From contig NZ_CP049158.1 of NCBI RefSeq assembly GCF_011493005.1, forward strand, positions 1,426,001 to 1,490,000: a stretch of 64,000 bases of DNA, written 5' to 3'. Source of the stretch: Caballeronia sp. SBC1 (GTDB taxonomy: Bacteria > Pseudomonadota > Gammaproteobacteria > Burkholderiales > Burkholderiaceae). Below, one piece after another: positions 56,325 to 64,000 of this stretch (its first letter is position 1; every line of letters starts with the position of its first letter). The notes beneath the pieces were generated by a model. It ran no database searches and was not told where the DNA came from. It saw only the letters and a program-made list of their open reading frames with translations. Position numbers and translations under genes: made by a program.

Positions 56325-57878
56325 ATGAAGAAGATGACGTTGAATCAAAAGCTCGGATCGATGATCGCCGTGCTATGGATCGGATTGGTCGCAATCGGAT
56401 TTATAGGAGCCTGGCAAAGCCGTTCATCGACAATGGACGATCGCCGTGATCAATTGAAAGCGCTGGTTGCCGAAGGCATGACTGCCACCGCTCATTTCCA
56501 GAGTCTCGCTGCGAACAAGACGATCTCCGAAGACGAAGCGAAAAAGCGAGCGCTTGAAGTGCTTGGCTCGATGCGCTACGGCACGGACGGCTACATCTCC
56601 GTCAACGACTCGCAGTCCACGATGATCATGCATCCGATCAAGCCGGCCATGAACGGACACAACTTCGCAAACTTCACCGATCCGGCGGGCAACAAGCTCT
56701 TTGTCAATATTGTCAACGCCGCGAGCTCAACGCCCGATGGTGGTTTCGTCAACTATATGTGGTCCAAGCCCGGCAGCGACACCCCCGTGCCGAAGATGAG
56801 TTTCGCGAAGCACTTTGTACCGTGGGACTGGTTCATCGTGACCGGCATGTACACGGACGACATCGATGCTGCGTTCTACGCGAGCGCGTTTCGCTGGTTC
56901 GCGATCACCGCCGTGCTCGGTGTGCTCGCTTCGCTGGTCATGCTGCTGGTGTTACGCAGCATCAAGCGTGAACTCGGCGGCGATCCGTCGATTGCTGTCG
57001 GCGCGGCGCAGCGCATTGCGCGCGGCGACCTGACCACGCATGTGCCACTTGCCGACGGCGATTCGCATAGCCTGATGTTCGCGTTGAGCGAGATGCAAAG
57101 CGGTCTGGTGGAAACCGTCACGCGGGTGCGAGCCGGGACGGAGAACATCAATGTGGGGGCATCGGAGATTGCAGCGGGGAATACCGATCTGTCGCAACGC
57201 ACCGAGCAGCAGGCCGCTGCATTGGTACAGACGGCATCGAGCATGGACGAGATGACGGCGAACGTGAAGCAGAACGCCAACAGCGCGACGCAAGCCGCCA
57301 AGCTGGCCGGCGAAGCTGCCGATGTGGCCCAGCGCGGCAGCGGTGTGGTCGAGCAGGTCATTCACACCATGACGCGCATTACGGAAAGCTCGAAGCAGAT
57401 TGGCGACATCATCGGCGTGATTGATGGCATCGCGTTCCAGACCAACATCCTGGCACTGAACGCGGCCGTGGAAGCAGCGCGTGCCGGTGAGCAAGGGCGC
57501 GGGTTTGCTGTGGTGGCAGCAGAAGTGCGCAGTCTGGCACAACGCTCGGCAACGGCCGCGAAGGAGATCAAGGCGCTGATCGGGACATCGACGGAAACGG
57601 TGAAGGAAGGCGCGTCGCTGGTGTCGAACGCCGGCGCGACGATGGGCGAAATCGTGAGTTCGGTACGCCGCGTGAACGAGATCCTCGATGAAATCAGCCA
57701 CGCTTCGAACGAGCAAAGCGCAGGTATTGAACAGGTGAACCGCGCAGTGGGTGAAATGGATCAAGTGACGCAGCAGAACGCGGCGCTGGTGGAAGAAGCG
57801 GCAGCGGCGGCACATTCGTTGAAGGATCAGGTCGATGTGCTGCGTGAAGCGATCGGGAGCTTTTCGCTGCCGGCTTGA
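56325..57878 (+). CDS. Methyl-accepting chemotaxis protein with a single-Cache sensor
   Basis: A 517-residue chemoreceptor. Membrane helix 1 is about 11-30 ([18 protein letters not shown]), the periplasmic sCache_2 domain follows ([20 protein letters not shown] with [20 protein letters not shown]), then helix 2 ([20 protein letters not shown]), HAMP, and the signalling hairpin [20 protein letters not shown] with [12 protein letters not shown]. sCache_2 domains often bind short organic acids. No chemotaxis genes are next to it. A terminator follows at 57900. Confidence 0.95.
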   Translation: MKKMTLNQKLGSMIAVLWIGLVAIGFIGAWQSRSSTMDDRRDQLKALVAEGMTATAHFQSLAANKTISEDEAKKRALEVLGSMRYGTDGYISVNDSQSTMIMHPIKPAMNGHNFANFTDPAGNKLFVNIVNAASSTPDGGFVNYMWSKPGSDTPVPKMSFAKHFVPWDWFIVTGMYTDDIDAAFYASAFRWFAITAVLGVLASLVMLLVLRSIKRELGGDPSIAVGAAQRIARGDLTTHVPLADGDSHSLMFALSEMQSGLVETVTRVRAGTENINVGASEIAAGNTDLSQRTEQQAAALVQTASSMDEMTANVKQNANSATQAAKLAGEAADVAQRGSGVVEQVIHTMTRITESSKQIGDIIGVIDGIAFQTNILALNAAVEAARAGEQGRGFAVVAAEVRSLAQRSATAAKEIKALIGTSTETVKEGASLVSNAGATMGEIVSSVRRVNEILDEISHASNEQSAGIEQVNRAVGEMDQVTQQNAALVEEAAAAAHSLKDQVDVLREAIGSFSLPA

Positions 57879-57899
57879 GCTTTACGATGAGACCATGAA

Positions 57900-57933
57900 C
57901 GAAAGGGCCATTCGCATGGCCCTTTCGTCTTTC
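57900..57933 (+). terminator. Rho-independent terminator after the chemoreceptor gene
   Basis: A perfect 12-bp stem CGAAAGGGCCAT with a TCGC loop, then TCTTTC. Confidence 0.85.
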
Positions 57934-58054
57934 TCCGAGACACTATCTATTACACGTCATTCGCGCCCCCAGAGTCCGCAGTGCACGACTGCCGCTTCAT
58001 CTTCAATAAGCGGCCCAAACACGCTCACCGCCCCCTTTTTAAAGATGTTGCCGA

Positions 58055-59056
58055 TCAACTTTTCAGTGGATGATCGCGGAAAAACCGCATCATGACCGCG
58101 CTCGCGCACGGACCCGTTGCATCGGTGTACGAACCATTCGCGCTACCACCTGCCCAGGCGTGCGGAGCGCCATGGATGCGCCACAACTCGGCATCGACAC
58201 CCTCCGCTGATTTCAGACGCTCCACTGTGCTCTTACGCTTGCCCCCTTCGCCATGAGAAGTCTCGTCGAAGACAACGGCCTGAGCGCCAAAACCGCGCAA
58301 CAACTCAGCCGCATTTGATGGATGCACGGTTGCGTCGGCATCGCCGTGAAAAACGATCAGCGGCCGCTTCGGTGCCGCCGCGCGACTAGCGCCGGGTGAT
58401 TTTCCACCTCGCATGGCCGCCAGCGCCGATTGCAAATCATGCGCTGAACCCACGGCCAGCCCTGAATGCACGCACGCCGCGGCGTACAAGTCCGGATACG
58501 CCTGAACCATGATGGCGGCCATTGCCCCACCCGCTGACAAACCGGCCACGAATACGCGCGCCGGGTCGACTGCGTGCTTCGACATCACTTCTCGCGTAAT
58601 GCCAGCAATCAGCGCCGGCTCGCCGCTGTCACGCCGCTGATCGGTGGGCTTGAACCAGTTCCAGCACTTCGATGCGTTCGCGCCCTGCGGCTGCACTGGA
58701 TACACCACGATGCATCCGTCCCGCTCCGCCTGCGCGTTCATTTGCGTGCCTGCAGCGAAGTCGTCGGCGTCCTGCGTGCAGCCATGCAGCATGACCACCA
58801 GCGGCAGCGGACGGCCGCCGTGATGCTTCGGCACGTAGAGCTTGTAGCTCCGATGACCGGCGGTGCTGGTGAATGTATGCGTCGTGAAGGTGCCCGGATA
58901 TGGGACAGCGGGAGCATCCGTATTTGTTTGAGTGGCTGGCTGAGCATGCGCCCCAAGCGCACGCTGCAGCGCCGCGGTGGCTTCCCTCGGGCCGCGTGCG
59001 CGCAGCAGCTTCATTGCATCCTGCATTGAATGCAGGAATCCTTCGCTGATTTTCAT
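58055..59056 (-). CDS. PHB-depolymerase-family esterase (LpqC type)
   Basis: A 333-residue alpha/beta hydrolase. The nucleophile is in RVFVAGLSAGGAMAAIMVQA (G-L-S-A-G), the oxyanion block is PLVVMLHGCTQDADDFAAGT, the catalytic Asp region is LIVFHGDADATVHPSNA, and the His is in WRIHGAPHAWAGGS. This is the short-chain PHA-depolymerase-type esterase group. No Sec signal is visible. The start at 59056 is the ATG of MKISEGF. It is followed by the CopG regulator gene upstream on the same strand, with 43 bases between. Confidence 0.9.
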   Translation of the reverse strand: MKISEGFLHSMQDAMKLLRARGPREATAALQRALGAHAQPATQTNTDAPAVPYPGTFTTHTFTSTAGHRSYKLYVPKHHGGRPLPLVVMLHGCTQDADDFAAGTQMNAQAERDGCIVVYPVQPQGANASKCWNWFKPTDQRRDSGEPALIAGITREVMSKHAVDPARVFVAGLSAGGAMAAIMVQAYPDLYAAACVHSGLAVGSAHDLQSALAAMRGGKSPGASRAAAPKRPLIVFHGDADATVHPSNAAELLRGFGAQAVVFDETSHGEGGKRKSTVERLKSAEGVDAELWRIHGAPHAWAGGSANGSYTDATGPCASAVMMRFFRDHPLKS

Positions 59057-59099
59057 TATCTTTCCCACTGTTTTTTGCTATTGCTCTTTTCGAGCATGA

Positions 59100-59519
59100 C
59101 TAGGCAATCCGGCCAGCCAGCGCCGCTTTCACCGCAGGCGAGGCATGAAAAGCGCCCAGGACGACAATCGATGCGATCGTTTCGAGCGCCAATTCGGCGG
59201 ACACGTCGGCAGCAATGCTCGCGAGTCCCAGCACCTGAATGTCGAACTGTTCACCCGCCGCGCGCGCCGCTTCAAGATCGCTCTTGGAAAAGTGCTGCAT
59301 GCCCAGCACCAGCGCACGCCGCGTCACCGTTTCGTTCACGACCTGAGAGTGCGTCGCAAGCTGATTCCGGATAGCCGTGCGAATCAGGTCCGTGCGGTTG
59401 GAATAAAAACCCTCTTCCACCAGCAGGTCGATCTGCCCCAAGTCCACAGGACCCAGGTTGATCGTGATCTTCTCCGTCTCACCGCCCTTCGGCCTGAGTA
59501 CTTCGATTTTTTGAATCAT
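59100..59519 (-). CDS. CopG-family transcriptional regulator
   Basis: A 139-residue regulator. The ribbon-helix-helix is EKITINLGPVDLGQIDLLVE with GFYSNRTDLIRTAIRNQL. The C-terminal half (SIAADVSAELALETIASIVV) is a family-specific extension. It is the first gene of a unit with the PHB-depolymerase-like esterase, and has a well-formed sigma70 promoter with two phased direct repeats just after the likely start site, which suggests autoregulation. Confidence 0.88.
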   Translation of the reverse strand: MIQKIEVLRPKGGETEKITINLGPVDLGQIDLLVEEGFYSNRTDLIRTAIRNQLATHSQVVNETVTRRALVLGMQHFSKSDLEAARAAGEQFDIQVLGLASIAADVSAELALETIASIVVLGAFHASPAVKAALAGRIA

Positions 59520-59523
59520 CTAA

Positions 59524-59542
59524 ACCATCCAATTACCATCCA
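59524..59542 (-). promoter_or_regulatory. Phased direct repeats downstream of the copG promoter
   Basis: Two copies of TGGATGGT (minus strand), 11 bases apart, about one helical turn, between the presumed start site and the CopG start codon. A candidate CopG autoregulatory site. Confidence 0.5.
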
Positions 59543-59550
59543 GTGAGATG

Positions 59551-59579
59551 GTTATAGGCTGGTTTTTGCATTACGTCAA
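59551..59579 (-). promoter_or_regulatory. Sigma70-type promoter of the CopG/esterase unit
   Basis: Minus-strand TTGACG (-35, 59574-59579), 17-base spacer, TATAAC (-10, 59551-59556). The -35 lies inside an inverted repeat ACGTCAA-N6-TTGACGT at 59573-59592. Confidence 0.75.
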
Positions 59580-59897
59580 GATTTTTTGACGTTTCGCTTC
59601 GCTCTGCAGAAGCCGGAAATCGGGACAAGGCGCATCAGGAACGGCCCATGCTGAAGTTGTCGTCGCAGTCCATTTTTCCTTCGCGGCGAAATTGCCGCTT
59701 GTACGCCAGAGCATTTCGCCGCTCTGAGACCCGGGCGCCCAGGGTTGGGTGCGACGCAGTTTTTGCATCGCGTTGCTGTCCGGAGCAATTCGCCACCTTC
59801 GTTTTGTTTTTTCATCGCGACAATTTCGCGTGCTTCTGCACGTCTGTCGCGTGCTCAAAAAAACGCTGAACGATAAACTATTGAAGGAGTACTACCT
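59580..59897. other. Divergent intergenic region before the manganese catalase gene
   Basis: About 320 bases. Apart from the copG promoter half of the inverted repeat, no further gene or firm promoter was seen. The catalase ribosome site GGAG is at its right end. Confidence 0.4.
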
Positions 59898-60779
59898 ATG
59901 TTTATTCATAACAAACGCCTGCAATACACCGTCCGTGTCGCTGCGCCGAATCCAGGTCTCGCCAACCTGCTGCTTGAGCAGTTCGGCGGCCCACAGGGCG
60001 AGCTTGCCGCGGCCTGCCGCTACTTCACACAAGCCGTAGGGGAGGACGATCCGGGCCGCAAGGACATGCTGTTCGATATTGCCACGGAGGAACTGAGCCA
60101 TCTGGAAATCATAGGTTCAATCGTTGCGATGCTGAACAAGGGCGCGAAGGGCCAACTGTCCGAAGCGGTCGAGAAGGAAGCGGAGCTGTACCGGTCGATG
60201 ACTTCCGGCGGCAACGACTCGCATACCACCGCCCTTCTCTACGGCGGCGGTCCCGCGCTTACGAATTCGGCGGGCGTACCGTGGTCGGCGGCGTATATCG
60301 ACACCATTGGCGAGCCGACTGCCGATCTCCGCTCGAATATCGCGGCTGAAGCGCGTGCCAAGATCGTGTACGAACGACTGATCAACGTCACCGATGACCC
60401 TGGCATTCAGGAAGCGCTCGGTTTCCTCATGACGCGTGAAATTGCGCATCAGAAGTCCTTCGAGAAGGCACTGCATTCCATCCAGCCGAATTTCCCGCAG
60501 GGCAAGTTGCCGGGTGTGCCGGAATTTACAAGCGTCTACTACAACATGTCGCAAGGCAGCGAGGCACCGGTGCGCGGACCGTGGAACGAAGGCGGCGACT
60601 GGAAGTTCGTGGAAGATCCGCAACCGGCCGTGGATGGCGGAGACGGGCTCGCGACCGTGGGCGTATCGGCGGAAGACGTGGATGTGTTGCAGGCCATGGC
60701 TGCGCGCACGGCATCAGACAAGAGTTCGGATCCGACCACCGGCGCCGATCTTGGAGCGGGGCAAGCGACGGCGGTTTGA
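59898..60779 (+). CDS. Manganese catalase
   Basis: A 293-residue non-heme catalase with a dimanganese centre in a four-helix bundle. Ligand residues are visible: Glu in FGGPQGELAAACRYFTQA, Glu/His in DIATEELSHLEIIGSIVAML, Glu in SNIAAEARAKIVYERLINV, and Glu/His in FLMTREIAHQKSFEKALHSI. The C-terminal region (RGPWNEGGDWKFVEDPQP) is the typical arm. It is cytosolic and works on hydrogen peroxide, in parallel to KatE at about 24-26 kb. GGAG lies eight bases before the ATG. Confidence 0.95.
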   Translation: MFIHNKRLQYTVRVAAPNPGLANLLLEQFGGPQGELAAACRYFTQAVGEDDPGRKDMLFDIATEELSHLEIIGSIVAMLNKGAKGQLSEAVEKEAELYRSMTSGGNDSHTTALLYGGGPALTNSAGVPWSAAYIDTIGEPTADLRSNIAAEARAKIVYERLINVTDDPGIQEALGFLMTREIAHQKSFEKALHSIQPNFPQGKLPGVPEFTSVYYNMSQGSEAPVRGPWNEGGDWKFVEDPQPAVDGGDGLATVGVSAEDVDVLQAMAARTASDKSSDPTTGADLGAGQATAV

Positions 60780-60925
60780 GTGGGCGTTCGAAACAGGATG
60801 CAACCGCGCGGTCTGGATAAATCAGGCCGTGTGGTTCGCTTCGCCTCCCCTTAACCAAGGCTGGCATCGTTTAATCCAGGCGTCTCCTTGCCCGAAAAGC
60901 TACACATCGGGCAGGACCGCAAACC

Positions 60926-62245
60926 TCACGCCCCCTGAACCGGTCCTTGCTCCGGCACCACCCGGCGCACCATGAACCAATAAAACAGCGCGGAACATCC
61001 CGCAATCAGTCCGCCAGAAATCAACGCGATCGAATAAGAGCCGGTTTTATCGACGATAAACCCCGCCACGACGGGCGAGAACGCCCCACCGAAATACCCG
61101 CCGAAATTCTGAATCGCGCTGACGGAGGCGACCATCGACTTGGGCGCAACGTCCGATGCGAGCGCCCACGCCGCACCAATAATTGCCGCGAGAAACGCAA
61201 GGCCCAGCGTCATCAGCGTGATGGTGACCCCCAGTGAATCAACGAAAGGAATTGCCACCGCGGAACCCGCCGCGCCGATCGCGCAAATCACGATCCACAT
61301 GCGCTTGGCATCAATGGGCGTCGCCATTCCTCGATCAACCATCTTCTTCGTCAGATACCCCACAATAATTTCCCCCACCGCGCCGCCGATCCACGGAATG
61401 CTCGCGTAAATACCGAGTTGTACGAACGATATGTGAAAGCGATCAAGCAAATACAGCGGCAGGAACACGAGAAACAGGTTCCACAACCAGATTGCGCAGA
61501 AGTAGCCGAGGATCATGCCCCACACGCTGCGGTGCGTGAACAATCCGCGCCATTCGTGAGTTGAATTGCTGATCGAGCGCTCGCGTCCTCCGCCGCCCGC
61601 TTCTATATAAGCAAACTCTTCCTTCGAAAGCCGCTTGCTCTGCTCGGGATTTCGATAGAGAAAGAGAAATACGATGGCGAACGCGATGCCGACAAACCCC
61701 GCCACATGAAAGAGCGAGCGCCATCCGAACGCGACCATCAACGCAACGAGGACAGCGGGCGCAAGCGCGGGTCCCCATTTTGACGATGAGTCCCAGATGC
61801 CCGTGGCAAACCCGCGCTCCTTCATCGGGAACCACGCGGCTGTGATCTTCGCCGAGGTCGGCCAGCACGGCGCTTCGCCAACTGCCAGCAACGCGCGCAT
61901 CACGAGCAACGCGCTGACCGATCCGACCACGCCGGTCATGTAGGTCGCAACACTCCACCAGATCATGGCGATCGCGTAGGCCTTCTTCGCGCCGAAGCGG
62001 TCGATCACCCAGCCCGCCGGCAATTGCATCACCGCGTAGGTCCACGCGAACACCGTGCCGAGCAAGCCGATCTGCGTGCGTGACAACCCGAGTTCGCGAA
62101 TCATTTCCGGCGCGGCGATGGAGAGACTGGCGCGGTCGATGTAGTTAATGATGCCGCCCGCCACCAGCCATATCAGCACGGTCCAGCGAAAATTCATACG
62201 GGCGCCGGTTGCAACTTCGGCGGTTGATACGAGCTTGTCGGCCAC
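60926..62245 (-). CDS. MFS transporter, anion:cation symporter (ACS) type
   Basis: A 439-residue permease with about twelve hydrophobic segments. The ACS-family blocks are IWLVAGGIINYIDRASLSIA, the loop GWVIDRFGAKKAYAIAMIWW, MRALLAVGEAPCWPTSAKIT and AAWFPMKERGFATGIWDSSS. Such proteins carry hexuronates, galactonate, phthalate or related acids. The start is a GTG at 62245 with GGAG six bases upstream; an ATG 16 codons later is possible. It is read from a region with two ATAGT-N3-ACTAT sites and is next to a FadR-family regulator. Confidence 0.92.
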   Translation of the reverse strand: MADKLVSTAEVATGARMNFRWTVLIWLVAGGIINYIDRASLSIAAPEMIRELGLSRTQIGLLGTVFAWTYAVMQLPAGWVIDRFGAKKAYAIAMIWWSVATYMTGVVGSVSALLVMRALLAVGEAPCWPTSAKITAAWFPMKERGFATGIWDSSSKWGPALAPAVLVALMVAFGWRSLFHVAGFVGIAFAIVFLFLYRNPEQSKRLSKEEFAYIEAGGGGRERSISNSTHEWRGLFTHRSVWGMILGYFCAIWLWNLFLVFLPLYLLDRFHISFVQLGIYASIPWIGGAVGEIIVGYLTKKMVDRGMATPIDAKRMWIVICAIGAAGSAVAIPFVDSLGVTITLMTLGLAFLAAIIGAAWALASDVAPKSMVASVSAIQNFGGYFGGAFSPVVAGFIVDKTGSYSIALISGGLIAGCSALFYWFMVRRVVPEQGPVQGA

Positions 62246-62266
62246 ATCCGTCTCCTCGTCTACGCG

Positions 62267-62294
62267 AAAGGGCGTCCCTGAATGGACGCCCTTT
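62267..62294 (-). other. Hairpin in the leader of the MFS transporter gene
   Basis: A perfect 11-bp stem AAAGGGCGTCC with a six-base loop, between the probable promoter and the transporter start codon. Read in the transporter's direction it lacks a strong T-run; read the other way it ends CCCTTTTA. It may be a leader structure or a terminator for antisense transcription. Confidence 0.5.
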
Positions 62295-62306
62295 TATGAG
62301 TTTTTA

Positions 62307-62319
62307 ATAGTCACACTAT
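62307..62319. promoter_or_regulatory. FadR-family operator site 1
   Basis: ATAGT-CAC-ACTAT, upstream of the MFS transporter gene. It matches the half-site pattern of the two other sites around the GntR/FadR regulator. Confidence 0.6.
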
Positions 62320-62368
62320 ATTTCGCATCGAATCGGTCAGGCAGCGGCGTAAACCCGGCTTAATCGTC

Positions 62369-62385
62369 AAATAGTCTTACTATTT
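62369..62385. promoter_or_regulatory. FadR-family operator site 2
   Basis: AAATAGT-CTT-ACTATTT, a perfect 7-bp palindrome with a three-base centre, in the 167-base gap between the regulator stop and the transporter start. Confidence 0.7.
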
Positions 62386-62412
62386 TCAACTGATTGGAGA
62401 CTAAAACACTGT

Positions 62413-63141
62413 CTAGGCGCGGCGCGTGCCGCCATCTTCAAGCACGCTGTCCGCATCAACCCGCGCGCTTTCGAGTTGCACCAGACTCGCCTGCCGCGCG
62501 CCCAGTGGATCCCGGCTTTGAATGGCCGTGAGAATCGCCTTGTGCCGCGGCAAGGACAGCGCGTGAGTATCGGGATGACGGCTGGTCAGGCGGATGGATT
62601 CGGACAATGCGAGCGACATCATATTGCCGATGTACGCCAGCATGTCGTTGTGCGTGGCCGCCATGATCGCGCGATGAAACTCCAGATCGGGTTCGAGCAA
62701 TTCGGGCGCGGTTGCGGCCGCCTCCATGCGCATGTAGGCGGCCTCGATCCTGGCAAGATCCTCGCCGCTGCCGCTCGTCGCCGCGAGTGCCGCAGCGGCC
62801 GGTTCAATGATGCGCCGTACCGTGAGCAGCGACCGGAAGAACTCGCCTTCGGGCATGCTGCTGAGCGTCCAGTAAAGCACGTCGGGGTCCAGCATGTGCC
62901 AGTCGGCGCGCGGCCTGACGACACTGCCTACCCGCGGCTTCGACACCACCAGCCCCTTCGCCACGAGCACACGCGTTGCTTCCCTCAAGACCGGGCGGCT
63001 CACGCCGTAGGTCTCGCACAGCAGCGCCTCGGCGGGCAGCCGTTCGCCGGGAGCCACCTTGCCGCCGACGATGTCCATGCCGAGATCCTGCACGATGCGC
63101 CCGTGCATGCTTTTGCTTTGTTGAAGATGTCGATAGTCCAT
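62413..63141 (-). CDS. FadR-subfamily GntR regulator
   Basis: A 242-residue regulator. The N-terminal winged helix is in KVAPGERLPAEALLCETYGV with SRPVLREATRVLVAKGLV. The C-terminal FCD domain has the metal/ligand residues in LEFHRAIMAATHNDMLAYIG and SLPRHKAILTAIQSRDP. The ATG at 63141 starts MDYRHLQQSKSMHGRIVQ; a longer GTG start is possible. It very likely represses the MFS transporter gene and itself, through the three palindromic sites. The effector is probably an organic or sugar acid. Confidence 0.92.
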   Translation of the reverse strand: MDYRHLQQSKSMHGRIVQDLGMDIVGGKVAPGERLPAEALLCETYGVSRPVLREATRVLVAKGLVVSKPRVGSVVRPRADWHMLDPDVLYWTLSSMPEGEFFRSLLTVRRIIEPAAAALAATSGSGEDLARIEAAYMRMEAAATAPELLEPDLEFHRAIMAATHNDMLAYIGNMMSLALSESIRLTSRHPDTHALSLPRHKAILTAIQSRDPLGARQASLVQLESARVDADSVLEDGGTRRA

Positions 63142-63212
63142 GTTCGGCGAAAGAGAAGCTTCGGTCCTGACCGACGTACACACAGCATAAGCACGGCGAC
63201 GGAAAATCCAAA

Positions 63213-63225
63213 ATAGTATGACTAA
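63213..63225. promoter_or_regulatory. FadR-family operator site 3
   Basis: ATAGT-ATG-ACTA (one mismatch to the two other sites), about 70-80 bases upstream of the regulator start. Suggests autoregulation. Confidence 0.55.
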
Positions 63226-63467
63226 ATTGAGGGTAAACGCGCTTGGGTGGTTGCCGAAACGAGGTTTGGTATAACTTCAATCAGCAAAATCTGTGTCGGA
63301 AGGTCGCTGATAACGCAACGAATCGTGAACACGCGTCATCTGGCCGATCACGACCAAGCTCATCCCGCGTCTATCTCTTTGCTTATTTTGCTCCACCCGG
63401 TCTCCTGCATTGACTGGCTCAAATGCGATAATCCCAGGCTGTCACCCTGTTTCCGGAGAACCATCCC

Positions 63468-64000
63468 ATGAGCCGCCTCGACAACCCGTTTCACGACCAG
63501 GAGGCCGGCCGTGCCGACTCGACGCAAGATACAACCCGCATCGACGACGTCCGCATCGGTGCCGTCCGCCCGCTAATTTCTCCTGCGCTGTTGCAAGACG
63601 ATCTGCCTGTGCCGCTCGCGGTGCAGACGCTGGTTGAAAAAAGCCGCGTTGAAATAGCCGACATTCTTCAAGGCCGCGACGACCGGCTGGTCGTTGTGGT
63701 CGGACCGTGCTCGATTCACGACCATGACCAGGCACTTGAATACGCCCATCTGCTGAAGGCCACCGCCGACGAACTGCGCGACGACCTCTTGATCGTGATG
63801 CGCGTGTACTTCGAAAAGCCGCGCACGACCGTGGGCTGGAAGGGTTATATCAACGACCCGCTGCTCGACGGCACGTTCCGGATCAACGAAGGCCTGCGCC
63901 GCGCACGTCAGCTGCTCCTCGAGATCAGCGGCATTGGCTTGCCAACGGGCACCGAGTTTCTCGACTTGCTGAGCCCGCAGTACATTGCGGACCTGATTGC
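63468..64000 (+). CDS. aroG: 3-deoxy-7-phosphoheptulonate synthase (5' part)
   Basis: The first 177 residues of a class I DAHP synthase, the first enzyme of the shikimate pathway (erythrose-4-phosphate plus phosphoenolpyruvate). Visible family blocks: IDDVRIGAVRPLISPALLQD, VVVVGPCSIHDHDQALEYA with the metal Cys, and VMRVYFEKPRTTVGWKGYIN, then DGTFRINEGLRRARQLL and GLPTGTEFLDLLSPQYIADL. The ATG at 63468 follows GGAG. The gene is cut by the window edge; about half of the usual 350 residues are present. The feedback-site residues cannot be judged. Confidence 0.95.
   Translation, partial: MSRLDNPFHDQEAGRADSTQDTTRIDDVRIGAVRPLISPALLQDDLPVPLAVQTLVEKSRVEIADILQGRDDRLVVVVGPCSIHDHDQALEYAHLLKATADELRDDLLIVMRVYFEKPRTTVGWKGYINDPLLDGTFRINEGLRRARQLLLEISGIGLPTGTEFLDLLSPQYIADLI

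Overview
The window is chromosomal DNA from a high-GC betaproteobacterium, most likely Burkholderiaceae of the Paraburkholderia/Caballeronia type. Support comes from the family mix (DUF4148-type small exported proteins, a Burkholderia-style porin, an htrB-like acyltransferase, a PhnW-PhnY-PhnA phosphonate route, YdeP-type oxidoreductase, CopG next to a PHA-depolymerase-like esterase) and from the codon bias. No rRNA, tRNA, IS element, prophage or CRISPR array was seen. Identifications come from reading protein motifs; no database search was possible.

Layout. 1-5.8 kb: end of an unidentified gene, YciI-like protein, lipid A acyltransferase, small membrane/stress proteins and glycogen phosphorylase. 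5.9-17 kb: a complete 2-aminoethylphosphonate (AEP) catabolic island. An ABC importer (phnSTUV), AEP-pyruvate transaminase (phnW), phosphonoacetaldehyde dehydrogenase (phnY), phosphonoacetate hydrolase (phnA), an HD-domain protein, a DeoR-type regulator and an FAD amine oxidoreductase. AEP is imported, deaminated, oxidised to phosphonoacetate and cleaved to acetate and phosphate; no phosphonatase (phnX) is present. 17-24 kb: small exported proteins and a 1,209-residue BvgS-like hybrid histidine kinase with no adjacent response regulator. 24-33 kb: heme catalase KatE, two acid-type serine peptidases (S10 and S53) lacking signal peptides, DUF488 and GFA proteins, and a GNAT-like/isochorismatase-like overlapping pair. 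33-39 kb: an orphan amino-acid-type binding protein and a periplasmic molybdenum aldehyde oxidoreductase (paoABC-like) followed by a MocA-like cofactor nucleotidyltransferase.

39-50 kb is an accessory stretch: a RelE/Phd-type toxin-antitoxin pair, a glycosyltransferase, an overlapping two-gene module with a DUF4160-like protein, a YdeP-family molybdoenzyme, a sugar-efflux MFS protein and a HipBA module with paired promoter/operator repeats. 50-54.7 kb: small proteins (one of 45 residues), a decayed ammonia-lyase-like pseudogene, and a sulfide-detoxification pair (persulfide dioxygenase-like plus type II sulfide:quinone oxidoreductase). 55-64 kb: porin, chemoreceptor, PHA-depolymerase-like esterase with a CopG regulator, manganese catalase, an ACS-type MFS transporter under a FadR-family regulator with three matching palindromic sites, and the 5' half of aroG, cut by the window edge.

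The items most worth following are the unstudied overlapping pairs at 31.2-33.0 and 41.0-41.9 kb, the HipBA repeats that embed a -10 box exactly upstream of a start codon, the CopG promoter with helically phased repeats, and the FadR-type regulon sites. I did not find a clearly novel multi-gene defence or secretion system.
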